Shown here: positions 29,780-39,072 of the stretch, in pieces
How the letters are laid out: each line of letters begins with the position of its first letter
How positions within the stretch are numbered: position 1 is the stretch's first letter
Source: Oleiphilaceae bacterium
GTDB taxonomy: Bacteria > Pseudomonadota > Gammaproteobacteria > Pseudomonadales > Oleiphilaceae
Assembly (NCBI GenBank): GCA_018334495.1
Contig: JAGXLV010000005.1
Coordinates: forward strand, 16,542-80,541
DNA: 64,000 nt
Direction: 5' to 3'
Position numbers and translations under genes: made by a program
Notes under the pieces: generated by a model
The model's database searches: none
Seen by the model: only the letters and a program-made list of their open reading frames with translations
What the model was told of the DNA's origin: nothing

Positions 29780-31009
29780 ATGAGCAAGAAGGAGCAAAAA
29801 GCAAAGGATGATGCGCTTAAGAGTGCGTCGGGTTCTGAGCCTTACAAAGCCATCGACGATAAAACCGGGGAGTCGGTCGAAAGCTTCGGGCGGTCTTTGT
29901 TGTCGAACCGGGCCGCCCGAAAAACGCCTGTCAGGCGCCCGACGGTCGCGTTAACGCTGGGCAGTGGTGGCGCCAGAGGTTATGCCCACATTGGTGCCAT
30001 TGAGGTGCTGGTGGAGCGCGGCTATGACATTATCGCGATTTCCGGTTGCTCAATGGGCGCCTTGATTGGCGGTGTTTTTGCTGCCGGCAAGATGCAGGAC
30101 TACAAGGATTGGGTCACTGGCCTGGGCCAGTTCGATGTGCTCAAGTTACTGGACGTTTCCCTGTCCTCGCCAGGCGCTATCCGGGGCGATAAAATTTTCT
30201 CCGTGGTCCGGGAAATGCTTGGCGACACCCGCATTGAAGATCTGCCTCTGTTTTATACGGCGGTTGCCACCGACCTGCTGTCCCATAAGGAGATCTGGTT
30301 CCAGGAAGGGTCTTTGCATCAGGCCATAAGGGCCTCTGTGTCGATTCCCGGTGTGATCACCCCGGTTATTCTCAATGGCCGGGTGCTGGTTGACGGCGCC
30401 CTTCTGAACCCCTTGCCAATCGTGCCCACCATCTCGTCCCATGCCGACCTCGTGTTTGCCATTAACCTGAGCGGCGAAGACGACCGTCGCTCGCGTTTTC
30501 CGGAACCGGCCCCGATCACGGATGACGACAGTGAGTTGGAGGAAGGCATCGAGAAAATTCGGGGCAAGGCGTCGCGTTGGCTGGATTGGGATATGCTCAC
30601 CTCGTTTGTTAATCGCCGGGATGCTGATTCGCTGTCCGAGGGCGCCGGGGATGCTGAAGAAAAAATTGCGCGCATGGCCCGGAAAAAACAGAGCGAGAAA
30701 ACCAGGCGCCCGGAAGACGAGCCCAGGGAAAGCGAATCCGAAGAACCGGAGACCATGGCCTGGGAAAGTCTTGGTATCGGCAAGTTCGACGTTATGAACC
30801 TGGCCATTGAGACCATGCAGAGCGCTTTGGTGCAATACAAGATTGCCGGATACCCCCCTGATTTGCTGGTGAATGTACCGAAAACCGCTTCGCGAACCTA
30901 TGATTATCACAAGGCGCCGGAGCTTATCCAGCTTGGTCGGGAAAGGATGACCGAGGCTTTGAACCGGTTTGAACATCACGAAACCAGCTCAGGCCCCATG
31001 GCGACTTGA
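29780..31009 (+). CDS. RssA-like patatin phospholipase with charged insertion
   Basis: 409 residues from ATG 29780; the longer frame to 29729 overlaps the previous gene. Patatin motifs: GSGGARGYAHIGAIEVL, nucleophile elbow GCSMG with Ser91 and dyad Asp205 in DGALLNPLP. Compared with RssA-type proteins of about 300 residues there is a highly charged insertion at about 250-335 (many Glu, Lys, Arg, e.g. ARMARKKQSEKTRRPEDEP) before the C-terminal helices. There is also a charged 50-residue N-terminal extension and no signal peptide. Likely a cytoplasmic phospholipase or lipid hydrolase. A second, unrelated-subfamily patatin is at 13158. Confidence 0.88.
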   Translation: MSKKEQKAKDDALKSASGSEPYKAIDDKTGESVESFGRSLLSNRAARKTPVRRPTVALTLGSGGARGYAHIGAIEVLVERGYDIIAISGCSMGALIGGVFAAGKMQDYKDWVTGLGQFDVLKLLDVSLSSPGAIRGDKIFSVVREMLGDTRIEDLPLFYTAVATDLLSHKEIWFQEGSLHQAIRASVSIPGVITPVILNGRVLVDGALLNPLPIVPTISSHADLVFAINLSGEDDRRSRFPEPAPITDDDSELEEGIEKIRGKASRWLDWDMLTSFVNRRDADSLSEGAGDAEEKIARMARKKQSEKTRRPEDEPRESESEEPETMAWESLGIGKFDVMNLAIETMQSALVQYKIAGYPPDLLVNVPKTASRTYDYHKAPELIQLGRERMTEALNRFEHHETSSGPMAT

Positions 31010-31106
31010 TCGGTTCACTGTGTTTCCCGGCAACCGATGGCTGAGAATGGCCTGAAAAACCCGTATAGTCCCTGCTTCCGGATATGATAAGAGGATTTAA
31101 ACGCTT

Positions 31107-32012
31107 GTGACCCAGCCCATTGACGACCTGCTCAGCATTCGGGACCTGTTGCGTTATGCCGCTTCACAATTTGCCGGCTCTGATCTGTTTTATGGTCACG
31201 GCACGGATAACGTCTGGGACGAGGCGGTTCAGCTCGTGATGCGAAGCCTGAATCTGCCACTGGACAATAATACGGTATTCCTCGATGCCCGGCTTGTCCG
31301 TGACGAACGGGAACTGATCCTGAACCGGATCCAGCGTCGTATTGAAAGCCGGGTTCCGCTGGCTTATCTGTTAGGGGAAGCCTGGTTCATGGGTTTGCCG
31401 TTCAAAGTCGATGAACGGGTTCTGGTGCCGCGTTCACCTCTGGCCGAACTGCTTGAGTCGGGCCTGCAACCCTGGTTGGGTGAGCAGCCGGTGGGCCGCA
31501 TCCTGGATCTTTGTACCGGCAGCGGCTGCATTGGCATCGCCGCTGCCACCGTCTTCGACAACGCGGAAGTCGATCTGGCGGACATTTCGCCGGACGCTCT
31601 GGAAGTAGCCAGCGACAATATAGCGCTCCATGGCCTGGAGGACCGGGTCCGGACGGTATGTGCCGATGTCTTTGAAGGGATTGAAGGCCGCTACGATGTG
31701 ATTCTCAGCAATCCGCCCTATGTTGATGCGGAGGATCTCGCGGATATGCCGGAGGAGTTCCGGCATGAACCGGCACTGGGTCTGGCTGCCGGCGAAGATG
31801 GATTGGAGATCGCGCATCGCATTCTGGCCGGTGCCGCCGCACATTTGACGCCGGACGGGCTGTTGATCGTGGAGGTGGGCAATAGCTGGCCGGCACTGGA
31901 GGCGGCTTATCCGGATTTGCCATTTGTCTGGCTGGAATTTGAGCGGGGCGGTGAGGGTGTGTTTTTGCTGAGCGCGCGGGATTTGGCTCAGCGCGCCAGA
32001 GTCTCGATTTAA
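31107..32012 (+). CDS. prmB: ribosomal protein L3 glutamine N5-methyltransferase
   Basis: 301 residues from GTG 31107, with AGAGGA upstream. SAM-dependent methyltransferase: [15 protein letters not shown] (motif I) and the NPPYVD motif at residue 202 that binds the glutamine amide. The N-terminal helical domain with [14 protein letters not shown] is specific to PrmB rather than PrmC. It methylates a glutamine in ribosomal protein L3. It lies 34 bases upstream of aroC, the standard order in Pseudomonas-like genomes. Confidence 0.95.
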   Translation: MTQPIDDLLSIRDLLRYAASQFAGSDLFYGHGTDNVWDEAVQLVMRSLNLPLDNNTVFLDARLVRDERELILNRIQRRIESRVPLAYLLGEAWFMGLPFKVDERVLVPRSPLAELLESGLQPWLGEQPVGRILDLCTGSGCIGIAAATVFDNAEVDLADISPDALEVASDNIALHGLEDRVRTVCADVFEGIEGRYDVILSNPPYVDAEDLADMPEEFRHEPALGLAAGEDGLEIAHRILAGAAAHLTPDGLLIVEVGNSWPALEAAYPDLPFVWLEFERGGEGVFLLSARDLAQRARVSI

Positions 32013-32046
32013 AACACTTTAATTAACTTACACAAGATATTGATTT

Positions 32047-33150
32047 ATGTCTGGAAACAGCTTTGGAAAACTGTTCACGGTAACCACGTTCGGGGAGAGC
32101 CACGGACCTGCACTGGGGTGCGTCATTGATGGCTGCCCTCCGGGACTGGTCTTGTCGGAAGCGGATATGCAGCTGGATCTGGACCGCCGCAAGCCTGGCA
32201 CTTCCCGCCATACCACCCAGCGCCGAGAGGCCGACGAAGTGCGCATTCTGTCGGGCGTTTTTGAGGGCAAGACAACCGGTACGCCGATTGGCCTGATTAT
32301 CGAGAATACCGACCAGCGCTCCAAGGACTACTCAAAGATTGCGGATCAGTTCCGTCCGGCCCATGCCGATTACACGTATATGCACAAATACGGTGTCCGC
32401 GATTATCGTGGTGGTGGTCGTTCCTCCGCTCGTGAAACCGCCGTGCGCGTAGCGGCGGGTGCTGTGGCCCGCAAGTTTCTCGCTGACCGCCTCGGCATCC
32501 GCATCCGTGGCTATCTGGCCCAGCTTGGCCCTATTGTCATTGAGAAGCTGGATTGGGATCAGGTTCATCAGAACCCTTTCTTTTGCCCGGACGCCGCGAG
32601 GGTGCCAGAACTGGAAGCCTACATGGATGCTCTGCGCAAGGAAGGCAACTCGGTTGGCGCTCGAATCAACGTGGTGGCCGAGCATGTCCCGCCCGGACTG
32701 GGCGAGCCCGTGTTTGACCGCCTTGACGCCGATCTGGCCCATGCCTTGATGAGCATTAATGCGGTCAAGGGCGTAGAAATAGGGGCCGGTTTCGGTTGTA
32801 TCGATCAAAAGGGCACCGAGCACCGAGACGAACTGACCCCGGAAGGGTTTCTGTCCAATCACGCCGGCGGCGTGTTGGGGGGCATCTCCTCCGGCCAGCC
32901 CTTGCTGGCCAGCATCGCACTCAAGGCCACATCCAGCCTTCGACTTCCCGGGCGCAGTATCGATTCCACCGGTGCTCCGGTGGAAGTGGTAACGACCGGT
33001 CGCCACGACCCCTGTGTGGGCATCAGGGCGACGCCGATTGCCGAGGCCATGACGGCGCTGGTGCTGATGGATCATTACCTGCGTCATCGCGGCCAGAATG
33101 CCGATGTCAGTGTCGCCACGCCGGATATTGAAGCATACCGCAACCGATAA
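32047..33150 (+). CDS. aroC: chorismate synthase
   Basis: 367 residues, normal length. Signatures [35 protein letters not shown] and GGISSGQPL are all present. It converts 5-enolpyruvylshikimate-3-phosphate to chorismate using reduced FMN. Chorismate feeds the trp and pab enzymes also encoded here, and a DAHP synthase for the first step is at 60908. The stop codon is 21 bases before the proposed start of the MFS gene. Confidence 0.97.
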   Translation: MSGNSFGKLFTVTTFGESHGPALGCVIDGCPPGLVLSEADMQLDLDRRKPGTSRHTTQRREADEVRILSGVFEGKTTGTPIGLIIENTDQRSKDYSKIADQFRPAHADYTYMHKYGVRDYRGGGRSSARETAVRVAAGAVARKFLADRLGIRIRGYLAQLGPIVIEKLDWDQVHQNPFFCPDAARVPELEAYMDALRKEGNSVGARINVVAEHVPPGLGEPVFDRLDADLAHALMSINAVKGVEIGAGFGCIDQKGTEHRDELTPEGFLSNHAGGVLGGISSGQPLLASIALKATSSLRLPGRSIDSTGAPVEVVTTGRHDPCVGIRATPIAEAMTALVLMDHYLRHRGQNADVSVATPDIEAYRNR

Positions 33151-33171
33151 TCCGGCTGACAGGACACTGGT

Positions 33172-34320
33172 ATCTACTGGCGACTTTCGAATCTCTATTT
33201 CTGGTTTTTCGCGCTGCTGGGCGCGCTCTTGCCTTACTGGTCTCTTTACCTGGAGGCAAGGGGTTTCAGCTACCTGCAAATCGCCACCCTGATGGCCACG
33301 ATTCAGATCACGAAGGTGATCGCGCCCAATCTCTGGGGCTGGATTGGCGATCGCACCGGGCGCCGGGTTCAGCTTGTTCGCCTGGGTTCCGTCCTGGGCG
33401 CCCTGTGTTTTCTGGGCGTTTTCCTGGAGACCGGGTTTTACGGCCTGATGCTGGTCATGCTGACGTTCACTTTCTTCTGGAATGCAATTCTCCCGCTCTA
33501 TGAAGTGATTACCCTGCAGGGGCTGGGGCGGGACCGTGAGCGATACGGGCGTGTGCGGTTATGGGGCTCGGTGGGTTTTATCGTTGCGGTGGCACTCATT
33601 GGCTGGTTGCTTGACAGGTTGCCACTGACAATTCTGCCCTGGTTATTGTTGCCGCTTTTCGCCGGCATAGTCGTGGCCTCACTGCTGGTGCCCGCGGAAA
33701 CCGCCGTTATCAAGCCGAACCGGGTGAAAGGCAGCCTCAAGGCAATACTCAAGCACCCGGCAGTGCTGGCTTTTTTTGGGATGAATCTTCTTCTGCAGGT
33801 TTCTCACGGCGCTTACTACACCTTTTTCAGCATTCATCTCGAACAGATCGGTTACGACAAATTGGCTATTGGCCTCTTGTGGTCACTGGGTGTCGTTGCC
33901 GAGATCGTGCTGTTCGTGTTCATGCATCACCTTTTTCGTCGTTTCAGCATCCGGCAAATCGCACTGACCGCCGTTCTGCTTACCATGGTGCGCTGGGTCA
34001 TGATCGCGGAAGTGTCCTCCGTCCTGAGCCTGCTGGTTATCGCCCAGTGCCTGCATGCAGCCTCCTATGGGGCTCTGCACGCTATTTCCGTGCACTACAT
34101 CCAGGGCTATTTCGGCGCTGAGCATCATGGTCAGGGCCAGGCCTTGTACAGTGGTTTGACGTTCGGGGCAGGCGGGGCGGTCGGCGCCTGGATGTCCGGC
34201 TTTATCGTGGATGCTTACGGTACGCCGCCGGCTTTCTGGGCGGGTGCCGGAGCCATGGCCATCGCTTTTGTGGTGGCATGGTTATGGTTGCGCCCGCCGC
34301 CCGAGCCGGACAATCTTTAG
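33172..34320 (+). CDS. MFS transporter (HcaT/MFS_1-like), probable AUC start
   Basis: The frame is open from 33160 but has no ATG or GTG near its beginning; the first TTG is at 33229. Translation upstream of that TTG reads IYWRLSNLYFWFFALLGALL, which is the conserved first membrane helix of this family (normally M-x-YWRLS...YFxxFALLGALxPYW). An ATC codon at 33172 stands exactly at the expected position, with AGGA seven bases before it. From there the protein has 382 residues and about 12 helices. The family exports or imports small metabolites (3-phenylpropionate for HcaT); the substrate here is unknown. A TTG start at 33229 would delete most of helix 1. Confidence 0.82.
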   Translation: MYWRLSNLYFWFFALLGALLPYWSLYLEARGFSYLQIATLMATIQITKVIAPNLWGWIGDRTGRRVQLVRLGSVLGALCFLGVFLETGFYGLMLVMLTFTFFWNAILPLYEVITLQGLGRDRERYGRVRLWGSVGFIVAVALIGWLLDRLPLTILPWLLLPLFAGIVVASLLVPAETAVIKPNRVKGSLKAILKHPAVLAFFGMNLLLQVSHGAYYTFFSIHLEQIGYDKLAIGLLWSLGVVAEIVLFVFMHHLFRRFSIRQIALTAVLLTMVRWVMIAEVSSVLSLLVIAQCLHAASYGALHAISVHYIQGYFGAEHHGQGQALYSGLTFGAGGAVGAWMSGFIVDAYGTPPAFWAGAGAMAIAFVVAWLWLRPPPEPDNL

Positions 34321-34358
34321 AAACTCTCTGCTGTTGCGAATTGCGTCGCTGCGCCGGT

Positions 34359-35225
34359 TCAACGCAATGCGTCGACAATGCCGAGCAGTGTCCGTGCCCC
34401 TGGCGATAGCTGGCGCCCTCTGAGACCTACGGCGCCCAGGACCCGGGATACCGGGTGGGGTGTGGCCAGTTTGGTGAGGGAGGCGTCCAGCATGCTTCGG
34501 GGCAGAACGCTCCAGCCCAGGCCCACACTGGTCATCATTTTGATGGTTTCCAGGTAATTTGTCGGCATTTCCGGCCTTAGTGTCAGGTCCGCGTCCATGA
34601 ACAGGCGGCTGATGGCCCGATAGGTGGCGGTCCCGGGATCGGGCAACAGGGCGTTATAATCCGCCAGATCCGACAGTTCGGGCGCAGCCAGGCGAGTGAG
34701 CGGGTGGTCATTGCCGACCACGAAGGCCATGGGGTCGTCCCAGCGTGCATGCACTTCAAAGCTATGTTCCATGGCATCGTTCAGGGTCACAAAGGCCAGT
34801 TCGGCACTGCGCTTACGCATGTGATCAAAGGCGCTCTCCGAATCCATGAACTGCAGGCTCAGGCTGACGTCCGGGTAGTCGCGATTCAAGCGCCGCAGCC
34901 ACGCGGGCAGGTGATGCAGTCCGATGTGATGGCTGGCAATCAGTGTCAGGCGACCTCTTATTTCGCCATCATGGGCTGACAGTGACAGGCGGGCATTGTG
35001 GAGTTCATCAAGGATACGGCGCGCAAAGGGTATCAGGCGTTCGCCAGTGTCAGTCAGGGCCAGTTTGCGTTGGGAGCGATCGATGACGGGGGCGCCCAGT
35101 TGCTGTTCCAGCGTGGCAATGCGTTTGCTGATGGCAGGCTGGGTCAGGTTCAGTGTTTCCGCCGCTCCGGAAAACGAATGTTCATCCACGACAGCGACGA
35201 ACGCGGCCAGTGCCTGTGTGTCCAT
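34359..35225 (-). CDS. LysR-type transcriptional regulator divergent from leuC
   Basis: 288 residues. The N-terminal winged helix reads MDTQALAAFVAVVDEHSFSGAAETLNLTQPAISKRIATLEQQLG, followed by a LysR substrate-binding domain. It is divergent from leuC with a 140-base gap holding a near-perfect palindrome, a classic LysR arrangement. The same neighbour relation is found in Pseudomonas, so it probably controls leuCD. Effector unknown. It ends 38 bases from the convergent MFS gene. Confidence 0.92.
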   Translation of the reverse strand: MDTQALAAFVAVVDEHSFSGAAETLNLTQPAISKRIATLEQQLGAPVIDRSQRKLALTDTGERLIPFARRILDELHNARLSLSAHDGEIRGRLTLIASHHIGLHHLPAWLRRLNRDYPDVSLSLQFMDSESAFDHMRKRSAELAFVTLNDAMEHSFEVHARWDDPMAFVVGNDHPLTRLAAPELSDLADYNALLPDPGTATYRAISRLFMDADLTLRPEMPTNYLETIKMMTSVGLGWSVLPRSMLDASLTKLATPHPVSRVLGAVGLRGRQLSPGARTLLGIVDALR

Positions 35226-35251
35226 GGTTGCTCCTTAAAATACGCCTTACG

Positions 35252-35268
35252 CATTCTATAATGGAATG
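35252..35268. promoter_or_regulatory. candidate LysR operator between the LysR gene and leuC
   Basis: CATTCTATAATGGAATG: a 17-base palindrome with one mismatched pair, containing ATTC-N7-GAAT, i.e. the T-N11-A form bound by LysR proteins. It lies 27 bases upstream of the LysR start and 98 bases upstream of leuC. It also includes TATAAT (35257-35262), so binding could directly block or position a promoter. Confidence 0.6.
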
Positions 35269-35365
35269 GGCTTTATAATAAACATGAATTGCGGTTATGC
35301 TATCGAGGGCGTTATCATTACGTCAACAGAGTAATTTGGAACAACGGGTCACCGGAGACTGTGTT

Positions 35366-36784
35366 ATGGCGGGTAAAACCTTATACGATAAATTGTGGGA
35401 CGATCATCTCGTCAAACAGCGGGACGACGGCTCGGCACTGATTTATATTGATCGACACCTGTTGCACGAAGTGACGTCACCCCAGGCATTTGAAGGGCTG
35501 CGTCTGGCCGGCCGGAAGCCCTGGCGCCTCGACGCCAATCTGGCAACACCCGATCACAACGTACCGACCACCGACCGTGAACGCGGCATCGAAGGCATCT
35601 CGGACCCCGTGTCCCGAATTCAGGTCCAAACCCTTGACAACAACTGTGACGAGTTCGGCATTCTCGAATTCAAGATCAAGGATCAGCGTCAGGGCATCGT
35701 GCATGTCATCGGTCCCGAGCAGGGCGCTACATTGCCGGGCATGACCATTGTCTGCGGCGATTCTCACACCTCCACTCACGGCGCTTTTGGCACTCTGGCC
35801 CATGGTATCGGCACCTCTGAAGTGGAGCATGTGCTGGCGACCCAGTGCCTGGTGCAGCAGAAGATGAAAAACATGCTGGTGCAGGTCAACGGCAAGCTGT
35901 CTCCGGGCATCACCGGCAAGGACATTGTGCTGGCGGTGATTGGCCGGATCGGAACCGCCGGCGGCAACGGCCACGCCATCGAATTCGGCGGTGAGGCGAT
36001 ACGGGATCTGTCGATGGAGGCGCGCATGACCATCTGCAACATGTCGATCGAGGCTGGTGCCCGGGTTGGTATGGTTGCTGTTGACGACACCACCATCGAG
36101 TACGTCAACGGCCGTCCGTTTGCACCCAAGGGTGAGCAATGGGACCAGGCGGTTGAATACTGGCGCAGTCTGCACAGTGATCCGGATGCGGTTTTCGATA
36201 AGGTGGTTGAGTTCGAGGCCGAAGACATCAAGCCACAGGTCACCTGGGGCACCTCACCGGAAATGGTCACGGGCGTGACCGGCATGGTGCCGGACCCGAG
36301 TCAGGAGCCGGACCCGATCAAGCGCGAGGGCATTGAGCGTGCGCTGAAATACATGGGGCTTGCGCCGAATACGCCGATTTCCCAAATCAAACTGGATCGG
36401 ATTTTCATTGGCTCCTGCACCAATTCCCGTATTGAGGATTTACGCCTGGCAGCGGCGATGGTGAAAGGCAAGACAGTGTCGCCGACGCTGAAGCAGGCGA
36501 TGGTGGTGCCCGGCTCCGGTCTGGTCAAGATTCAGGCGGAGCAGGAGGGTCTGGACAAGATTTTTCTCGAGGCTGGTCTGGAATGGCGTGACCCGGGTTG
36601 TTCCATGTGTCTGGCGATGAATGCCGACAAACTGGGGCAGGGTGAGCATTGCGCGTCCACCTCCAACCGCAACTTTGAAGGTCGGCAGGGTTTTGGCGGT
36701 CGCACCCATCTGGTCAGTCCGGCGATGGCGGCGGCCGCGGCAATTGCGGGGCATTTCACAGACATCAGTGAAATGAACCACTGA
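35366..36784 (+). CDS. leuC: 3-isopropylmalate dehydratase large subunit
   Basis: 472 residues from ATG 35366 ([16 protein letters not shown]); a longer frame exists but adds 23 residues not seen in the family. Aconitase superfamily: the 4Fe-4S cysteines are in [13 protein letters not shown] and [11 protein letters not shown], with [13 protein letters not shown] earlier. Isomerises 2-isopropylmalate to 3-isopropylmalate with LeuD. leuD begins 10 bases after its stop. Confidence 0.97.
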   Translation: MAGKTLYDKLWDDHLVKQRDDGSALIYIDRHLLHEVTSPQAFEGLRLAGRKPWRLDANLATPDHNVPTTDRERGIEGISDPVSRIQVQTLDNNCDEFGILEFKIKDQRQGIVHVIGPEQGATLPGMTIVCGDSHTSTHGAFGTLAHGIGTSEVEHVLATQCLVQQKMKNMLVQVNGKLSPGITGKDIVLAVIGRIGTAGGNGHAIEFGGEAIRDLSMEARMTICNMSIEAGARVGMVAVDDTTIEYVNGRPFAPKGEQWDQAVEYWRSLHSDPDAVFDKVVEFEAEDIKPQVTWGTSPEMVTGVTGMVPDPSQEPDPIKREGIERALKYMGLAPNTPISQIKLDRIFIGSCTNSRIEDLRLAAAMVKGKTVSPTLKQAMVVPGSGLVKIQAEQEGLDKIFLEAGLEWRDPGCSMCLAMNADKLGQGEHCASTSNRNFEGRQGFGGRTHLVSPAMAAAAAIAGHFTDISEMNH

Positions 36785-36794
36785 GGAGCATGAG

Positions 36795-37442
36795 ATGAAA
36801 GCGTTACAGCAGCACAAGGGCATTGTTGCGCCCCTGGACCGGTCCAATGTGGATACGGATATGATTATTCCCAAGCAGTTTCTGAAGTCGATCAAGCGCA
36901 GCGGTTTTGGTCCGAATCTGTTTGATGAGCTGCGCTACCTGGATGAAGGTAAGCCGGATCAGGATTCTTCCCAGCGTCCGGTCAATCCGGATTTCATGCT
37001 CAATCAGGAGCGCTATCGCAACGCCAGCGTGCTCCTGGCCCGACGCAACTTCGGTTGCGGCTCAAGCCGCGAGCATGCGCCCTGGGCGCTGGAAGATTTT
37101 GGTTTTCGGGTGATCGTTGCGCCGAGTTTTGCGGATATTTTCTATAATAATTGCTTTAAGAATGGCGTGTTACCGGTTGTTCTTGATGAGAAAATTGTTG
37201 ATCAGTTGTTTGCTGAGGCTGAGGCGAATGAGGGCTATGAGCTCGCTATTGATCTGGAGGCCAATACCGTCACGACGCCCTCCGGTGAGTCGTTTACGTT
37301 TGCGGTCGATGATTTCCGTCGGGAGTGCCTGTTAAAAGGCCTTGATGATATTGGGGTGACTCTTGAGGATGCTGGTGTAATCAAGTCATTTGAGGACAAG
37401 CGGCGGGTGACTGCGCCCTGGTTGTTTGATGCGGGCGCCTGA
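36795..37442 (+). CDS. leuD: 3-isopropylmalate dehydratase small subunit
   Basis: 215 residues, normal length; ATG 36795 preceded by GGAGC. Signatures [18 protein letters not shown] and [15 protein letters not shown] are present. Forms the isomerase with LeuC. The second half of the gene (from about 37130) uses noticeably more A/T in third codon positions than leuC or leuB. Confidence 0.97.
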   Translation: MKALQQHKGIVAPLDRSNVDTDMIIPKQFLKSIKRSGFGPNLFDELRYLDEGKPDQDSSQRPVNPDFMLNQERYRNASVLLARRNFGCGSSREHAPWALEDFGFRVIVAPSFADIFYNNCFKNGVLPVVLDEKIVDQLFAEAEANEGYELAIDLEANTVTTPSGESFTFAVDDFRRECLLKGLDDIGVTLEDAGVIKSFEDKRRVTAPWLFDAGA

Positions 37443-37877
37443 TTCATTGATTAGTCAGAGATTCTCTAAAGAAAAGCCGGCGTTTTGTGATTGGGTGGCA
37501 CCCCCGCTGCGCCCCGTCGGACTTGAGGGTGCACCCGGCTTAGGGATCGCGTTCAGTGGATATTTTGGAACTGAGTGCGGAATATTTCGAGTGGTGCATG
37601 AGCATGTTGCCGTAAGCAGATGTTATTGCAGAGGGACAAACCCGATTGGCTTGTCACTTGTTTAAAAGCGAATAGCACAAAAATTGAAAGGGAAGGTCGG
37701 GGAGGTCTTTGGCAGACCGTGTGTTGCCAGGGATGGCAACACCGAGCCTACAGGGACGTATTCACGGCGTGTCTGACAAAGACCTCGCCGACCTGACCTC
37801 CGCACCCAAGCGATCAGTCTTACTTTTTATGCTTAGTTGGCATTCAACAAGCCAAAAATATCGAGGAAGAGCCAGAA
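37443..37877. other. 435-base leuD-leuB intergenic region
   Basis: No credible gene. It contains a short palindrome AGAGATTCTCT (37457-37467), a GC-rich imperfect inverted repeat (AAGCCGG at 37474-37480 and CCGGCTT at 37535-37541), an AT-richer stretch around 37640-37690, and the multi-hairpin element at 37694-37794 described separately. The leuB ribosome region (GAGGAAGAG) is just before 37878. A frame at 37426-37665 has no family resemblance. Confidence 0.6.
37694..37794. repeat. 101-base palindromic multi-hairpin element
   Basis: The ends form a 24-base inverted repeat (37694-37717 against 37771-37794) with only two mismatches, built on AGGTC...GAGGTCTTTG.CAGAC. Inside is a second perfect hairpin, GTGTTGCCA/TGGCAACAC with GGGA loop (37721-37742). 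I recall similar intergenic palindromes in Marinobacter-type genomes, so this is probably a dispersed MITE- or REP-like unit (inference). Confidence 0.75.
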
Positions 37878-38951
37878 ATGAGCAAGTCAGTTCTATTGTT
37901 GCCCGGCGACGGCATAGGCCCTGAAATTGTCAGCGAAGCCGAGAAAGTACTTCACAAGGTCAACGACGACTACAAACTGGGTCTGATGTTTTCCACGGAT
38001 CTGGTGGGGGGTGCCGCCATCGATGCCACCGGCGACCCACTGCCGGCCAAGACCATGGCTCATGCCCAGAAATCCGATGCCATTTTGCTGGGTGCCGTCG
38101 GCGGCCCAAAGTGGGACGACCTGGACATGGCCAAACGCCCGGAGAAGGGCCTGCTTGGTTTGCGGTCCGGTCTGCAGCTGTTCGCCAATTTGCGGCCCGC
38201 CGTGCTTTATCCACAATTGGCCAGCGCCTCTTCCCTGAAGCCTGAAGTGGTGTCCGGTCTTGATATACTGATCGTCCGCGAGCTCACCGGCGGCATTTAC
38301 TTCGGCCAACCCCGCGGTGTGCGCACGTCTGAGAACGGCGAAAGGCAGGGTTACAACACTTACGTCTACAGCGAATCCGAGATCCGCCGGATTGGGCGGG
38401 TTGCCTTTGAATCGGCGCAGCAGCGGGGCGGCAAGCTGTGTTCTGTCGACAAAGCCAACGTGCTGGAAGTGACGCGGCTTTGGCGTGAAGTAATGACTGA
38501 TCTGGCGCAAGAGTATCCGGACGTGGAGCTCAGCCACATGTACGTGGACAACGCGGCCATGCAGCTGGTCCGGGCGCCCAAGCAGTTCGATGTGATTGTG
38601 ACCGGGAACATGTTTGGTGATATTCTGTCCGATCAGGCGGCGATGCTGACCGGTTCTATTGGCATGCTGCCCTCGGCCTCGATGAACTCGGAAAAGCAGG
38701 GCATGTTTGAGCCGTGTCATGGTTCTGCACCGGATATTGCCGGGCAGGGTCTTGCCAATCCGCTTGCCACGATTCTGTCAGCGGCGATGATGTTGCGCTA
38801 TAGTCTCGGAGCGGAAAAGCCGGCGGCGGCTATCGAAAAAGCCGTCAGCAAGGTTCTCGACCAGGGCTTGCGTACGGCCGATATCATGTCGCCTGACGGC
38901 CGCCAGGTCGGCACCCGGGAGATGGGTGACGCGGTTCTGGCAGCGCTTTAA
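37878..38951 (+). CDS. leuB: 3-isopropylmalate dehydrogenase
   Basis: 357 residues. Isocitrate/isopropylmalate dehydrogenase family: [33 protein letters not shown], the substrate-binding VDKANVLE and the NAD-binding [31 protein letters not shown] region are clear. Oxidatively decarboxylates 3-isopropylmalate for leucine. It is separated from leuD by 435 bases, so it may have its own promoter or depend on readthrough of the palindromic element. asd follows 121 bases later. Confidence 0.97.
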   Translation: MSKSVLLLPGDGIGPEIVSEAEKVLHKVNDDYKLGLMFSTDLVGGAAIDATGDPLPAKTMAHAQKSDAILLGAVGGPKWDDLDMAKRPEKGLLGLRSGLQLFANLRPAVLYPQLASASSLKPEVVSGLDILIVRELTGGIYFGQPRGVRTSENGERQGYNTYVYSESEIRRIGRVAFESAQQRGGKLCSVDKANVLEVTRLWREVMTDLAQEYPDVELSHMYVDNAAMQLVRAPKQFDVIVTGNMFGDILSDQAAMLTGSIGMLPSASMNSEKQGMFEPCHGSAPDIAGQGLANPLATILSAAMMLRYSLGAEKPAAAIEKAVSKVLDQGLRTADIMSPDGRQVGTREMGDAVLAAL

Positions 38952-39072
38952 TCGCGCAGAAAATTCAAGACCCGACGTTGGCATGATGCGGCCATCGCGG
39001 GGCCATCCATCCTGCCCGGAACCAGCGAAACAGGTTCAGGGGCGGGCATAAAACGAGGTTCAAAGGTCGCAC

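Noticed and set aside
37426..37665. 79-codon frame after leuD
   Set aside because: Starts inside leuD, no homology pattern, no conserved motif; treated as non-coding intergenic sequence.
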